From: Allolobophora icterica
Lineage: Eukaryota; Annelida; Clitellata; Crassiclitellata; Lumbricidae
Assembly: GCA_963556255.1 (NCBI GenBank)
Contig: OY744606.1
Location: forward strand, 7,384,606 to 7,448,605
Direction of reading: 5' to 3'
DNA length: 64,000 nt
The position numbers and the translations under genes were made by a program. The notes beneath the pieces are model-generated. The model ran no database searches and had not been told where the DNA came from. It was given only the letters and a program-made list of their open reading frames with translations. Each line of letters starts with the position of its first letter. Within the stretch, counting starts at the first letter, position 1. Shown one piece after another: positions 13,501-28,133 of this stretch.

Positions 13501-14931
13501 TTCTATGGCTAATCTAATGACTTCTGTGGCTAATCTAATGACTTCTATGGCTAATCTAATGACTTCTGTGGCTAATCTAATGACTTCTGTGGCTAATCTA
13601 ATGACTTCTGTGGCTAATCTAATGACTTCTGTGGCTAATCTAATGACTTCTGTGGCTAATCTAATGACTTCTGTGGCTAATCTAATGACTTCTGTGGCTA
13701 ATCTAATGACTTCTGTGGCTAATCTAATGACTTCTGTGGCTAATCTAATGACTTCTGTGGCTAATCTAATGACTTCTATGGCTAATCTAATGACTTCTAT
13801 GGCTAATCTAATGACTTCTATGGCTAATCTAATGACTTCTATGGCTAATCTAATGACTTCTATGGCTAATCTAATGACTTCTATGGCTAATCTAATGACT
13901 TCTGTGGCTAATCTAATGACTTCTGTGGCTAATCTAATGACTTCTATGGCTAATCTAATGACTTCTGTGGCTAATCTAATGACTTCTGTGGCTAATCTAA
14001 TGACTTCTGTGGCTAATCTAATGACTTCTGTGGCTAATCTAATGACTTCTATGGCTAATCTAATGACTTCTGTGGCTAATCTAATGACTTCTGTGGCTAA
14101 TCTAATGACTTCTGTGGCTAATCTAATGACTTCTATAGCGCCATTATCATAATGTCCAAAACATCAGTTGATGGTCGATTCGAGTGAAATCATGATCTAA
14201 TATTGTAATCCACTGGAAAAACCAGGTGGAAATTCGATGCAAGTCGAGAGATGGGTCTAAGTTTAGACCTGAATAGAAGAACCTAACAATACAGTTTGTA
14301 CATAGATGCTAACAACAAAGTTCCATCCAAGACTTCAGTGCGATTTACTTCAGTGTAACTTTTAATTGTTGGGAGCGTCTGATGTTAAGGTTGGGTAGCC
14401 GATCGTTTGAATGTTTTGTTGCAACTGTGTGTGATTTAATTCTCCTTTGAAGCAGTAACCGCAACTATCTGGAGTATTTTAGACTGTTGGGTAATGTCTT
14501 TGATTTTAGGTAGGGTGTTACCAATATAAATCTCATTGTACATACATGTATATTTATACATATATATATGTACAAACCTCATATATACATATATATATAT
14601 ACAAATCTCGTATATATACGAACCTCATACATACATATATATATATATAAAGTTGTAGGTCGACGGTTTAACATTAAGAATAGTTTGTCCTTGTTTTTGG
14701 TTATTTGGTTATTAATCAAACAATCGCAGCCAGATTGTCTTCTAAAATTCAGCTGACTTTTAAAAGGCTTTAAAATCCTCCCTCTAGCAGACATTCTTTT
14801 TATATACCGGGTACTATATATCCAGACAAGGCATGTCTAAGGAAACTAATTGTCTAGGACAAGGAATGTCTCCTGAACATGTCCACCACCCTTCAACTCA
14901 TACACCATCCTAAACAGGTATTCCTGTGTCA

Positions 14932-14967
<36 letters not shown>

Positions 14968-16191
14968 TGCACGTGCGCACACACACACAAGTCTCACACA
15001 GTTAGATGGGCAGATAGTGCTCCATTATAGTACATTCAATAGAGGAAAGGGAGAGGGAAAACTGAAAACAGAGGATTTCCCAAGGGGATGTTTTCAAACT
15101 AATGCACTGTTGCTCTGTTCTTATTAGGTTATGTGTATAAATATAGATAAATAAATAGATAAATAATTTAAAGAAACAATTTACAGGAATATAATTAATA
15201 TTGCTTCCCTTCAGCTAACGAATCAGTAAATAACTAAATATGTCCTCTCCTATTAATGCCTCATCATGTCTGTTGCATTTTCTTGCTTCATTTAGTCGCT
15301 TCTCAGCTTCTCTTTGCCTCGTTTCTGTGCTTGAAGATCATTTTTTTTATCATGGTTTCATTGTTTTGAATCGGGAGCGCCTCTGATGAGTCTCTCTTGA
15401 AGTGGTGCTATATAAATTTGCAATTACCATTGCCATTTAGTGACTCCCTAGGTTGATGGTTTTACGACCGAAAGAAATTGCAAATGAATTAATATTTAGG
15501 ATGATTTTATATTGTTTTATTGTCTTTCGTCTTATGTTTATGAGCTGATGAAATTCTAACCGAAGTGACTTTTCAATTTTACAGGGATATCAGGGAATAT
15601 TTGGTGAGAAAGGAGAACAGGGAAAGTCTGGAGAAAGGGTGAGTTGAACGTGTTATGTAAAGCTGAAAATATTCTTCATCTTGACATTTGGGATCTTTTT
15701 AATTGGCTTACTGATTTTCTGAGGACTAATTTGCTGTATCTAAACAGGTTATCAAAAGGTCTGGTTCCATGATCTGACAAGTAAGGTGTTAAAGATCAGA
15801 AAGTGTGAAAGTTTTACATTTTCCTTTTCTTTTCCACCTTGGCATTGCAGCTTTTAAGGCTGTCTTCTGACTAGATGGTTGTCTTCCTGTTGCCCTGCTT
15901 GTCCAATGAATCTGAGCTCAGAAGTTCAGAACCCTGCATGTATTATCATTATTATGTTGCATTCGAGCATTTATGTACATGTTGTGTCCTTGTGGACCAT
16001 ATTATTAGGCTCTGAAAATGCATCTTTGGTTGTATGATAGCATCTTTCTTTGTCATAATGATTGTGAATAATCTGATTTCATTTAAATAGTGAGTTGTGT
16101 GTCTTTTATGTGTAGGGTCAAGATGGACCAGCTGGACCTGCTGGAGAGCCAGGAACAATAGTATGTTGCACTGCATTTACTTGGTTGCTTA

Positions 16192-16268
<77 letters not shown>

Positions 16269-18402
16269 TGACTGACTGACTGACTGACTGACTGACTGAC
16301 TGACTGACTGACTGACTGACTGACATTTGCTTTGATTTAATTAAATTTGTAAAAGTTTCATTCAGGACTTCAATGCGATTTGCTTCTGTTGCATTTGATG
16401 GAAATAATGATGTTTCATAATTTCTTTTCCAGGGACACCGTGGAAGCCCCGGAGAACGAGGACCAGATGGAAAGCATGGCCCACTTGTGAGTGTTTCCTG
16501 ATTCTAACTTACAATAAAGATTAGGGTAAAGATGGTTATTGTGGTGGTGGATGATGGTTATTGGTAGTTTTGCAGTTTTATGAGTGTGGTAATTATGATG
16601 GGACGATGGTGATACACGGCAAGTGTGCGTATGAAGTTGATGATCAATGGTTTTGGTGAGACTGGTAAGTGTTTTGGCTGTGATTTTTGTGGGACTGTCA
16701 GCTATAACTGTTTTGTGGTTATTAGGGGGATAGGTGAATGGTAACACTGTTGCTAGAAGAACATGAGATCTTGAAAGATGCAGTTGGATACCCATAGGTC
16801 GACTCAGCCTTCCACTTCTTAGGGGGCAGCTGTAAAATGAACGGGTGCTTAACAGGCTACCAAGATGTGTGTTCTATAAGATCTTGATAATTCTACTGTC
16901 ATATGTTTCGATGTTACTTACTGCGGTTGTCAATGAGCTTGTCAATAAACTTGAATGTTATTGTCTGTCGTTTTTTCAGGGTCTGCGTGGTGTTGATGGT
17001 TTACCTGGTGGCCCAGGCGTCATAGGTAACTCTGGCCCACCTGGCCCCTCAGGAATACCTGGATATCCAGGAATGAAGGTCTGACTGTGTCTTAGCGTAC
17101 ATCTTATTTACTGTATAAGCTGCTGAGGATCCTAGTCATTGTTCAATTATAATTAATTTTTAGAGGATCCTAGTCATTGTTCAATTATAATTAATGTTTA
17201 ATTATTCATTTATTTGCTTTAATTGTTATATTTTTCACTGATTTTTCTTAATCAGCCCTGTTGTCATTATTATTATGTGTGGTAACGTTGCTGAAATTAT
17301 TATTATTATTATATATTCGTTTATTAATATGGCTATCTTACGGACTGATCTTCTGGATATTGACCTGATTACGGCTTGGTTTTGGTGTGCCATCAGTTGA
17401 TGCCTTGTGCATTAGAAACCGGTGCAATAGAAGTTACTAATTACAATTACGGTTATGTTATGTCTCATCATCTTCATCTTATTAATTGCCATTACCATCA
17501 TTATCTTACGTACCTTTATAATCAATGTTACGTTTGGCCACATTCTGTTACTTGAAATGGCATTTGATGACAGCTTTGTGGCCTAATCTCTTCTGCACCT
17601 TTCATATGTTCCTCAGGGTTCTGATATTGTTTGTTTACCAGTTCTCGTATGTTCGACTCCTGTGCTTTCTCTCGTATTGTCATAGCCATGCATGTGTAGA
17701 TTACTTCCAGATACATGCAGATTACTTACAAATATATTAGTTCCAAATATATGTAGATTACTTACAAATATATGCAGATTTCTTCCAGATATATTAATCT
17801 TTTCTTGGTTCTGTCATCAAATATGTCTACTTGTATCTCCACATTCATTCATGTAAATGTTGTGCATTTATTCTTAAACGGTTTCTTCTGTATTCAAAGG
17901 GAGACCAAGGCGTGATGGGACCAAAAGGTGCAATGGGACTACAGGGACCAAGGGGTGCCAACGGTATGCCTGGCATCACAGGAGAACCAGGAAGACATGT
18001 AAGCATACGAACATTTTACATAGTAATCGTAACAGGCAGTGAGCAGGTACTAAGCGCGTATTCTTTGCCACACCAGAGTTCATGCAAATCTGAATCTGGT
18101 AAGAGTGTTGGATATTTCTGATTTTAATGTAATAAAATAGATTTGTACCATATGAGCTCGAAGTCCAACTCTTACTGAAGGCACTGCGCAAACACAAAGC
18201 TACCTTTTCAAGACTAATGTGGAGTCTGTCACGTGGCCAGGTATGTCTCTTTCAATGACCAGTGACTCATATTTATGTAAAACAGATATGTGTAATTCGT
18301 AGGTGCAGAAATCTCTAACCAAATTTCTGCCCTGGCAGGGATTTGAACCCCCAACTTTTTAATTGACAGTCCAGCGTGCTAACCACTACACTGTCATGCA
18401 TC

Positions 18403-18486
<84 letters not shown>

Positions 18487-21400
18487 TGAATGTGTATATC
18501 ATCTAACATGTTATTTGGGCCTGCTGTTGCATAGTTTGCTTGAACAAGTAGGCTTTGTATTGCAAAATGCATAGACTCCACACACTGAGAATTCAACTTT
18601 TTTGCCTAACTTACTCAAAATTTTAATTGAGCTTTTGTTTATGTAATTTCAGGGACCTCCTGGTTCAAATGGAACAACTGGAGAAAAGGGAGCTAGGGTA
18701 AGTGGATAAGATCAATCAATCAGTCAATCAAACAGAATTTATATAGCGCCCCTTCAAGATCACTACTCAGAGGTGCTCCCAACCCAGATACTTGGATACT
18801 TATTAAGAAGAACTTTTGTCTAAGGCATGTCCTTCACGGCTGCACGCTTGACACAGGCATTACAGTGCAAAGCGTTTCACAGTATTTCATATTTTGAAAC
18901 ATGATCCTGACATCCACTTTTGTTGGAAACGCATTGGATCCATAGCGGGACATGGGAGGCAAAGTTCGAGTCCAAGTTGGGCCCAATAAAGGGCACTGTT
19001 CGCTTGATGCTTGTGAATAAACCGACCAGTTGTTTGCATTTGGCATGTCATTTGGCATTAGCGCTTTAGGAATTACTTTAGGAATTACTGTGAGGTCTCG
19101 TAATCGATTCATTTCTGTTGTAGGGTGATGCCGGTCCAGGTGGTATACCAGGAATACCGGGACCCAGAGGAATGCCTGGAGCTCCAGGCAATGCTGGACC
19201 TCAGGGTCTTAAGGGGGACACGGTAGGTATATTAGTTGTTGAAGTTTATCAGAAAAGAAGCAAAGTATGGCCCAGAGATCGAAGACAGCTATGTGGATAG
19301 GGCTAATACTGGTATCAGAAACAAGTTAACAGGAAAGTTAACTGTTTTGATAATCTTCATAGTACACCCAGTAATAAACGTGTACCTGGGCCAGATGGCC
19401 CAATGGGGCAGCCAGTAAGAAAATTTAAGAAAACAAGATTTTGGCAGTGTGTTGGGAGCATACTGGGTCTGTAATCCAACAGTTGCGGGTTTGAACTTGC
19501 TGATGAGACTCTGTACGTGTTACAACTCTGTACAAGTTGTTTGTGCAGACTTGTCTCATGCCTCAGTTTCAGAATTATTGACTTTACAGATGTATAATTA
19601 TCTTAAATTAATAAATTAATAAAACATAACTTGGGGTTGAAATTTTGTTCTGAGATTTTATGAATCCTCCAGTGTAGTAAGGCTTTTCTCCCCAAATCTT
19701 CACCAGGACAGAATACGTTTCAAGATTTCCATACCACTAGTGCCTCGTGTAGTGAACTTGTGTATCAAACGGTGAACGAATGTCATAAGTTGATGAAATT
19801 CACTCACGTACAAGAGATGAGATCTGATCTCTTTGCAGGCTGCCACAATGATTTTGCACTCTAGTGGTAGTTACCAAATTTGCTTTATTCAGTAAACTCA
19901 TCAGTAACTAATGATTCAATTACGGGTTCTTTCAATAAACCCACCATTAGTAATATTTAACATATGGGTTTGTCACATAAACCCAAGACTTGCTAGTTTC
20001 CGCAGGCTTGTCTATCTGATAGGTCTATTATATAAGAAGCAGTAGAAAAATCTATGAATACAAATAACATGAAGAATTGCTTTACAGGGAGCCCCAGGGA
20101 GACAAGGACGCATCGGAGAGCCTGGAGTGAAGGGTGGTCCCGGAATTCATGGAGACAGAGGAGATGTTGGACCAGCTGGAGAAGCAGGAAGAAGAGTAAC
20201 AGCATTTCTAATTTATCAGCATATTAGTTTCGTAATATATGTGTATGGGATAACATATGCGATATGTGTAATTGTGATCATAATATATGGGCTATGTGTA
20301 CATGTAATTGTAATATATGGGATATGTGTGATCAGGCAGTCATTTGATTTAGGTCTTCAAAATGGACGTGGGGTATTCAACACTGAGATGGTTAGGGTGT
20401 AGCAGTTTGTCCAGCATCTTGGAACACAATTGCTTAGCATCCTGATTGTGCCTTGTAATTATGGAGTAGTGCTGTATAAATTTGTAATCCTGTTATATAT
20501 GTGTATATATAAGCTATATATATTCTGATGTATTTATTTGTGTTTATGCGTATATATATACATAAACTTGCAGGTTTTGTGTATGTTGATGAATACCATA
20601 AATATCTTCTGGTTTATTGTACTTGGTGTTTAATTGTGAGGTTCTTGTATGGTGCTATATAAATGGCCATTTACATACATACATTTGTATTTATGTTAAA
20701 TTATATACGTATAGTTTTACCTTATGTATTTGTGTATATATATATATATATACTGGGGTATGCATGCCTTACCTAATGATATGCACAGTTTCATGCTCTG
20801 CGTATGTGAGATCTGTGTTGCTTATTCTTGTGCCGTCTGCTGAAAGAGTGGTATGCGTGCATTGTATTATTGTTATTATTACCTGTCTTCTGCCATCTGC
20901 CTCAGGAGTGTCTGTCTTTCTCCTTCCCAAAACGGTCCCTAATTCCAGTGTCATATATCTTTCCAATTCCACATATCATTCCTACACTGTCCATCATTCT
21001 AATACCATATATCTTTCCAGTTCCATATATCATTCCAAAACCATTTTCATATCATTCCAAAACCATCCATCATTCCAATACCATGTATCATTCTACAGAT
21101 AGTTTTTTTTAACTGAACAGTAATTATGTTTGTACTGCATTTCAGGTATCAGCCAGGGTTACCAGGTGCAGGAGACTGCATTTACGTTTCATAGTGCATT
21201 TCACCCAAACAGATGCCAGAAGATTTTATGCTTTTGTTTTGGCCATTTTTAAGCTAGTAAAATGCAAACAGTAGCAGTGTGTCTAGCTGTGTGTTTTGAT
21301 TACCTGTTTAGGGTCAGCCAGGGTCACCAGGTGCAGGGGGACCAATGGGACCTCCGGGTGAAAGGGTAAGTGAAACATACAGTTGTTCTAATGGACAATA

Positions 21401-24400
21401 CAGTGCTTACAATACATACATACAGTATAATACTTACAGTAATGCTAAGTAACTATTGTTGTTAGCAGCTCATTTTTATTATAATTATGTGACTTGTTAT
21501 TCTAAAGAATTGTTACCAGATAACGTACTCTTTGTTATGAGTTATTTTTATGCACCGGTTGTTATTCTAGCGAGGTCTTTCTGTTGTTATTATGATATAC
21601 TCTTCTTTTGTTGATATTCTAATGAGCTGTTACTTCAGCATTGGTCTAGTGAGCCATTATTTCTTAGTAATGCAAAACTACTAAAACTACTGTTCAAAAC
21701 TACAATCCAAAACAAAGAGCTACTATTCTGCTCAGCAAGAAGTGTTTCATTGAGCACGTTTTACAAGCCCAGACGAAGACTATGTAGTAAATGCATAGTT
21801 GAATTACGTGGCATTACATTACATCATGTAAGATTGGATTTTATCAGTTTCAAAAGTTGAACGACATAAGTTAAATTTTCTCGTGTTGTTTTTGAAATGT
21901 CCAAAGGAGAACTTTGTCTATTAAGGAACTCTCATATTTTTAGGGAACAAATGGTGACAGAGGTCTATCAGGGCCAGATGGTCCGACTGGGCAGCCTGGA
22001 CCGGTTGGAGACAGAGGGAGTACTGGAGAACCAGGAAACAAAGGCCCAACGGTAAGCTATGGTCCCATCATACAGTGTTCATTTCCTTAGGCTGCTTCAA
22101 GAATGCAGGCTCAGTTCTTAACTGAGATAGTAGTTGTGGCATATGGTATGAAAGATTTAATATTCAAGGCATATTTATGACTGAAGCCTGTTGGTTTAAT
22201 GGCATTTAACTGGTTTTGTTGATTTCCATGATTGGATGACTTTCCTTGGCTAGTTGGCATTCTGTTGTCACAAGATTTTCATGGTTTTATGACTTTTTAT
22301 TATCGGATGACTTGTTAAGGCGAGGTGGCATTTGTTATTGAATGTTTTTCATGGTTGCTTGGTTTCCTTGGTTGGATGGGATTCCATTGTTAAGTAGATT
22401 TTTACAGAGTCTTCTGTTTGTTCATGGTTCAATGGATGCATAGACTTTTGGCCATTTGGTTTCCACACTTAAATGGCTTTCCAACCATTTCTAATAAGTT
22501 CAATTCTTATAAATTTCAGATATCTTCAGCATCAAAGAAGCTACCCCATGAAAATCAGTTTATTAACAGGTGCTCACTGCTCAGTCAAATAAAATCAGTG
22601 AGGCGGTTAAGGTCAGGGTTTAGTTTGGAGTCAAGCTGCAGAGGTCAGGCAGGTAGAGATATGGGGTGGATGGTGGATCAATATTCACCATAATTATCAT
22701 GTGCCTTCAAAGGCAACAGTTCTTGGAGTCCACAGTAGATATTTGTGAGCGCAGTTTTTTTGATAATTATAAATCCATTCATTGTAATCCACTGCACTGA
22801 ATTGTGGATGAATCTCTGTAGGATTTCATTTAACTGTCCTCTGCATTGTCTTTCACTCTAATCCAGTTTTCTTTTGTCCGAATGTTTCAGGGAGACACTG
22901 GTAAAGCCGGACCGTCTGGTCTACCCGGACTACGTGTAAGTTGTGTGACGTAAGATCTGTCTGTGTCAAATTGATAACCATTGTAACCTAACTCTGGTTT
23001 CCTTGACCAATGAGATTGCAACTGGACTTCGCCAACACATTCTGCCTTGATTATGGTTGCAAACTTTCACTTGAGCTGACCACCATTTGAGATGCATTAG
23101 GCATTGTGATGGTGACGATGATGATAATGAGGAGGAGGAGGAGAAGGAGGACAGTGGTTGATAATGAAGATGATGATGACTTTGGAGTTGTGATGATGTT
23201 GATGACAATGGAATGATTCTATGATGAAGGAGGACCTTGAAATGATGAATGATGGTTAGAATAAGGAAAAGAAAAGTGCTTCTGCTGTGTTTGCTTGGCG
23301 TGAATGTTGCACTGTCTACCAAAATATATACACTTTCAAGTTTTAATCATCAACAGTTCTTGGTGTTTTTGTGAAGCTGTGAAAGGCCGACTGTTTATGT
23401 TCAGTTACAGTGTATGTGTATGTATGTATGTAATATATATCTATGTATTTATTTATTTATTCCAGATATTTCTATAGCGCCTCTCGAAGTCAACTACTAC
23501 TCAGAGGCGCTCCCGACTACAGCATTTGATACTGTGCCGGAATTTTCACACCGTATGTGTGTATCTATGTATGTTTGTATGTTTCAGTGTATGTATGTGT
23601 GTATCTATCTATCTATGTATGTATCTATCGATGTATATATGTATCTATGTATGTATGTATGTATGTATGTATGTATCTATGTATGACTATATGTATATGT
23701 CTATATGTATGTGTGCATATGTATATCTGGACACTTACTATAGTACCTTCTAAGTGCTTCACAGAAGTGCTGCTTGTGCCAGTCTATGCAATGTTAAATG
23801 TGTGTAGCCTGAAATGTCAGCAAAACAGTGCACAGAAAACTAGAAGAGTCCCCAATGGCGCACCCCCTCACACACGTAGAGTCCAAACAAACTGATTCCT
23901 ATCCATAGTTAGCAGATAGCATCACGTGTGGAGTGCACACAATGATGTGTATTTTGTTTTCATTTTGTTATTGGTGAAATTTTCAGGGGTCTCCAGGCCG
24001 ACCGGGACTTCTTGGACCAGAAGGAAATCCTGGGCAGCCGGTAAGTTTCAGTTTAAATCGCATTCATTGTGTTAACATGTGTATTTCCACTAAATATATT
24101 GTATATGAGTGAGTGACTTAATGTGTTTATAATCGTTCTTGCTAAAACAGTGGGTGGGTGGGTTTGGGTGAGTGGGTGTTTATAGTTGTAGGTTTAGGTG
24201 GGTGAGTAGGTAAGTTGGTATTGGGTAGGTTTGGGTGATTGGGTGGGTGGGCTTGGGTGAGTGGATGAATGGATAGATGGGTGGATGGGTGGGTTTGGGT
24301 GGGTGGGTGTTTATAGTTGTAGGTTTAGGTGGGTGAGTAGGTAAGTTGGTATTGGGTAGGTTTGGGTGATTGGGTGGGTGGGCTTGGGTGAGTGGATGAA

Positions 24401-26446
24401 TGGATAGATGGGTGGATGGGTGGGTTTGGGTGGGTGGGTGGTTTTTAGTTGTAGGTTTAGGTGAGTGAGTGAGTGAGTGGGTATTGGGTTGGTTTGGGTG
24501 GGTGGATTGATGGATGGAGGGGGCAAGGATGGATGGATGGATGGATGGATGGATGGATGGGTGGGTGGGTGGGTGGGTGGGTGGGTGGGTGGGTGGGTGG
24601 GTCGGGTGGGTGGGTGGGTTTGGGTTATGGGTGGGTGGGTGGGTGGGTGGGTGGGTGGGTGGATAGGTGGGTGGGCGTTGGGTGGGTGGATAGGTGGGTG
24701 GATAGGTGGGTTGAGTGGATGAATGGATGGAGCTGTTGGTTTGAATGGGTGGGTATCGGGTATCAGTGGATGAATTAATGAGCGCATGGATGGATGGAGA
24801 AACAGATAATGGATAAACCAACAGGACATAAGATCTGCATTTACATTTAACTGGCTAATTAGTTTACTTATCATATTTTGTCATTATGATACCAGTTATC
24901 TCATCTGCCATGTATCTTATTTTATGATTTAGTTAAATTTGTTCCCATTTCCATCAGTTTAGTCACCTCGTTTTCTCTGCTTATTTGTTTTTCACTGATT
25001 CCTTTGCTATTGCCCATGGGCTTTGGTCTCAATAAATGATCCTCAACTCTCAACCCTTGTGGACGAATGCTAAAGATCTCACCAATCAATTTACAATAAT
25101 TTTTTACCTTTAGGGCAGTCAAGGGCAGGATGGCAAGGAGGGCGAACAAGGCATTCAAGGTCTTCTAGGACCTCCGGGACACCAAGGTCCACCAGGTCCA
25201 CCTGGAACACCGGTCAGTCAATGATTTCTTATTTCGGTTTGTTTTTCGTACAGTGGAACTACCTTCTTGCAACACGTATTGTTTAAAGGCAATTCATTGC
25301 TATTACATTGCAAAGGGAACAGCGAATTTACCCTGACCAGTGGAACAGAGTTTTCTACGGCCAGCCAAACCTGAAATGGGGCAGCACAGCTGGTATAAAT
25401 AGCCTGGGGCATTCCCCAGTTGGCATCACCAAACCCCTATCAAAATCTTAAATTCCATATGCCCCCCACAAAAAACTTATCCAGAGGGCCAGCTGTGGGC
25501 CCAGTGAGGTCGTGATGGTAAGGTATTCAATCAGTCAAATCTTGTATTGTTCCATGAAGTAGTTGAAGCAGTTAGGTGAGTTATAAGGCAACTCCATGCC
25601 TTACAAGTGGTAAGCAGGGGTCACGACAGAAATTCCGGGCCCCTAGGCAGAGCAGTCACAGGTCCTTAAGCTGTCTTTAGTCTTTATGAGAAAATTTAAA
25701 AAAAGAAAATTTGAAATAAAAAAGTGCGGCTACAACCGTACGATATTATATTCATAATATACAAAGTGTTCTACGACTTTATTCAGTAATATTATATTTA
25801 AAAAGGCATAAATCATAACCTTTGTATAACTGGCTATAATATTTTTCATAAGTGGACGGCTGGGCCCCTAAAACTCGCCGGGCCCCTGGGCATTTGCCCC
25901 CTCTGCTTCCTCTCAACGGGCCTAGTGGTAAGTATCGCAGCACACCGAGGTTCAAACCGCAGACACATAGACATATCTGCCATCTTCAACTGAGCTGTGC
26001 AACCCATAAAAACAGAGAAAAAAAACATAAAAGTTGAACGCGGTTACCCACGGAGATGAAAAGCAACGGGAGTTGAAATGAAAAAGAGTAATATTTTTTC
26101 TGATGTGCTGTGTCGGATTTTGTGGATGATTTCACCCGATCACAGGCAAAGGGAAAGGAGTTTTGTAGTTGGATTAAAAGGATTCCATGTGAGCAGTAAT
26201 GAGCTGCTGCCAGTCCTGGCATTCAGTCGCTGACAGCTGTTTGTCAGTCATCAATATGCAAGCCAGATGCAAAAGAGATGGCAGAAGATATTCAGCTGAT
26301 AGTTTGACAGATGATGAAGATTGATGAGGTTAAACTCTAAGGCCATTGCTTTAATGTTACCGATTGCGTCTGGCTCTGTGGTTGCTTGAAAATATTTCAC
26401 ATGTGTTTTGCCTAACACACACACACGCGCACACACACGCACACTT

Positions 26447-26486
<40 letters not shown>

Positions 26487-28082
26487 TTAAACACACACAC
26501 ACACTTACACACACAGAGTCGCACGCACACACACACACGCACACGTGCAGAGTCACACGCATCATTACATTTGTACGTATTAGCTATGCACATAGTGAAT
26601 ATTATCTCTATTTGCCAGAAGTTGAAGGCCAGTTTGTTCAGTCGTGGTCTTGTTGTCTGGTGGGAGCACCTCTTACAAATGTTTGTGAAGATGCTCCACA
26701 GATACCAATGTGCTCTTGTGATTTTTATTACATACATGCACATGCACTTACTTACTCATGCACTCATTTAGGCATCTGCACAATACACAGCTATGCCCAC
26801 TTTTTGCACAGAATTGCAGACACTTACCTAATCGCATAATTAATCGAACTAACACATACAAATTCACAAGCATGGTTTTCAGAAGGTGAGGCTAGTTTAC
26901 ATGTATTTTATGACATTGGTGTAATCTTGTATGTTGCCCCAAAGTCTTCCCGATCAAGCAATACATTTGAATCTGAATGTAGTGAAGCGTTAATTTGTTT
27001 CTGATTTGAATAACTTAGACATCAGACATCATCATAAAGTAAAATTCTGCAAAAAATGCAGATATGAGGTTTGTGCAGTTGACCTTCAATAAGTTGTAGT
27101 ATATATTCATATTAATAATAATAACATCGACAATTTCTAAGTTGCCGCAACACAGCCATGCTGTTACTAGGGCACCATCACAACAAAATATATTGTTTTA
27201 TTTTACTCAAAAGAATGACTTTTTCAGAGGATGATAATTAATTAATTAATTCTAATTTATTAATTGCCACTCCTTGCAATATTAATTAGCAATAAATTCT
27301 AAATGTCTGCACATTGCTTTTGTTTGTTTTGAAACGATGACAGGGTGATCCAGGGAAAGATGGAAACCAAGGCCTGATTGGAGCCGCAGGATCTCCAGGA
27401 GACCGAGGAAAAGATGGAGTACCTGGGGCCCAGGGTCCACCAGGCCCAGCGGTCAGTTGCCAAACATTAATTACAATTGGTTAATTATGATTAGAAGTGG
27501 ACTATTGCAGTTGACAGACTAACGTCACGCTGATCATTGAATATTATTCCTGTCATCAGCTTTTTCAAAATATTTTAAAGGTGCTTTAGAAAATTATGTG
27601 TGTATATACATTTGCATATACTTATTCAGTCATATGCTGCAGGAGTGATTGAACATTGGTGGCATGTAAGTAAGTATGTTGCCTTTATTTGCACCTGACA
27701 TGCATTGTACATTGGACACAACGACTACACACATTTTCAGAAATAGACTATAGCAGGAACAGATGATACAGGCATACATGCACAACTAAATATAATTAAA
27801 GATACACTGATTAACAAAACTACTCTTAAACAGTTTCGATTTAACAATTGGTAGCATCAAATGGATGTCCTCTCTTGCAAAGTGAGTGCTTGTCCTCATT
27901 TGGAGGTGGCAAGAGCTGATGGAGGCAGTGACTGAGGAACTGTGATTTCTGGAAGAGCTTCTTGTCTGCTCGGGCAATCAGCTTTTCTGCAGTGTACTTC
28001 TTCTCATGCATTTTTGGGTGGGGGGATAGATGAATGGTAACACTCATGGCCAGGAGAGCATTAGTTTGAATTAATAAAGAAG

Positions 28083-28133
<51 letters not shown>

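Noticed and set aside
13391..14152. A 253-codon open frame of [14 protein letters not shown] repeats
   Set aside because: It is a 21-bp DNA satellite inside a collagen intron; a period divisible by 3 keeps one frame open without coding.
22966..23322. 118-codon minus-strand frame, Ser/His-rich
   Set aside because: Reads through GAT/GAG-rich intron sequence; low complexity, no motif.
24180..24874. Long open frames rich in Thr-His-Pro or Gly-Trp-Val
   Set aside because: Both come from the GGGT/GGAT array; no start context, splice sites or conserved motif.
26251..26839. Open frames of Thr-His or Cys-Val repeats
   Set aside because: Translation of a CA microsatellite on both strands.
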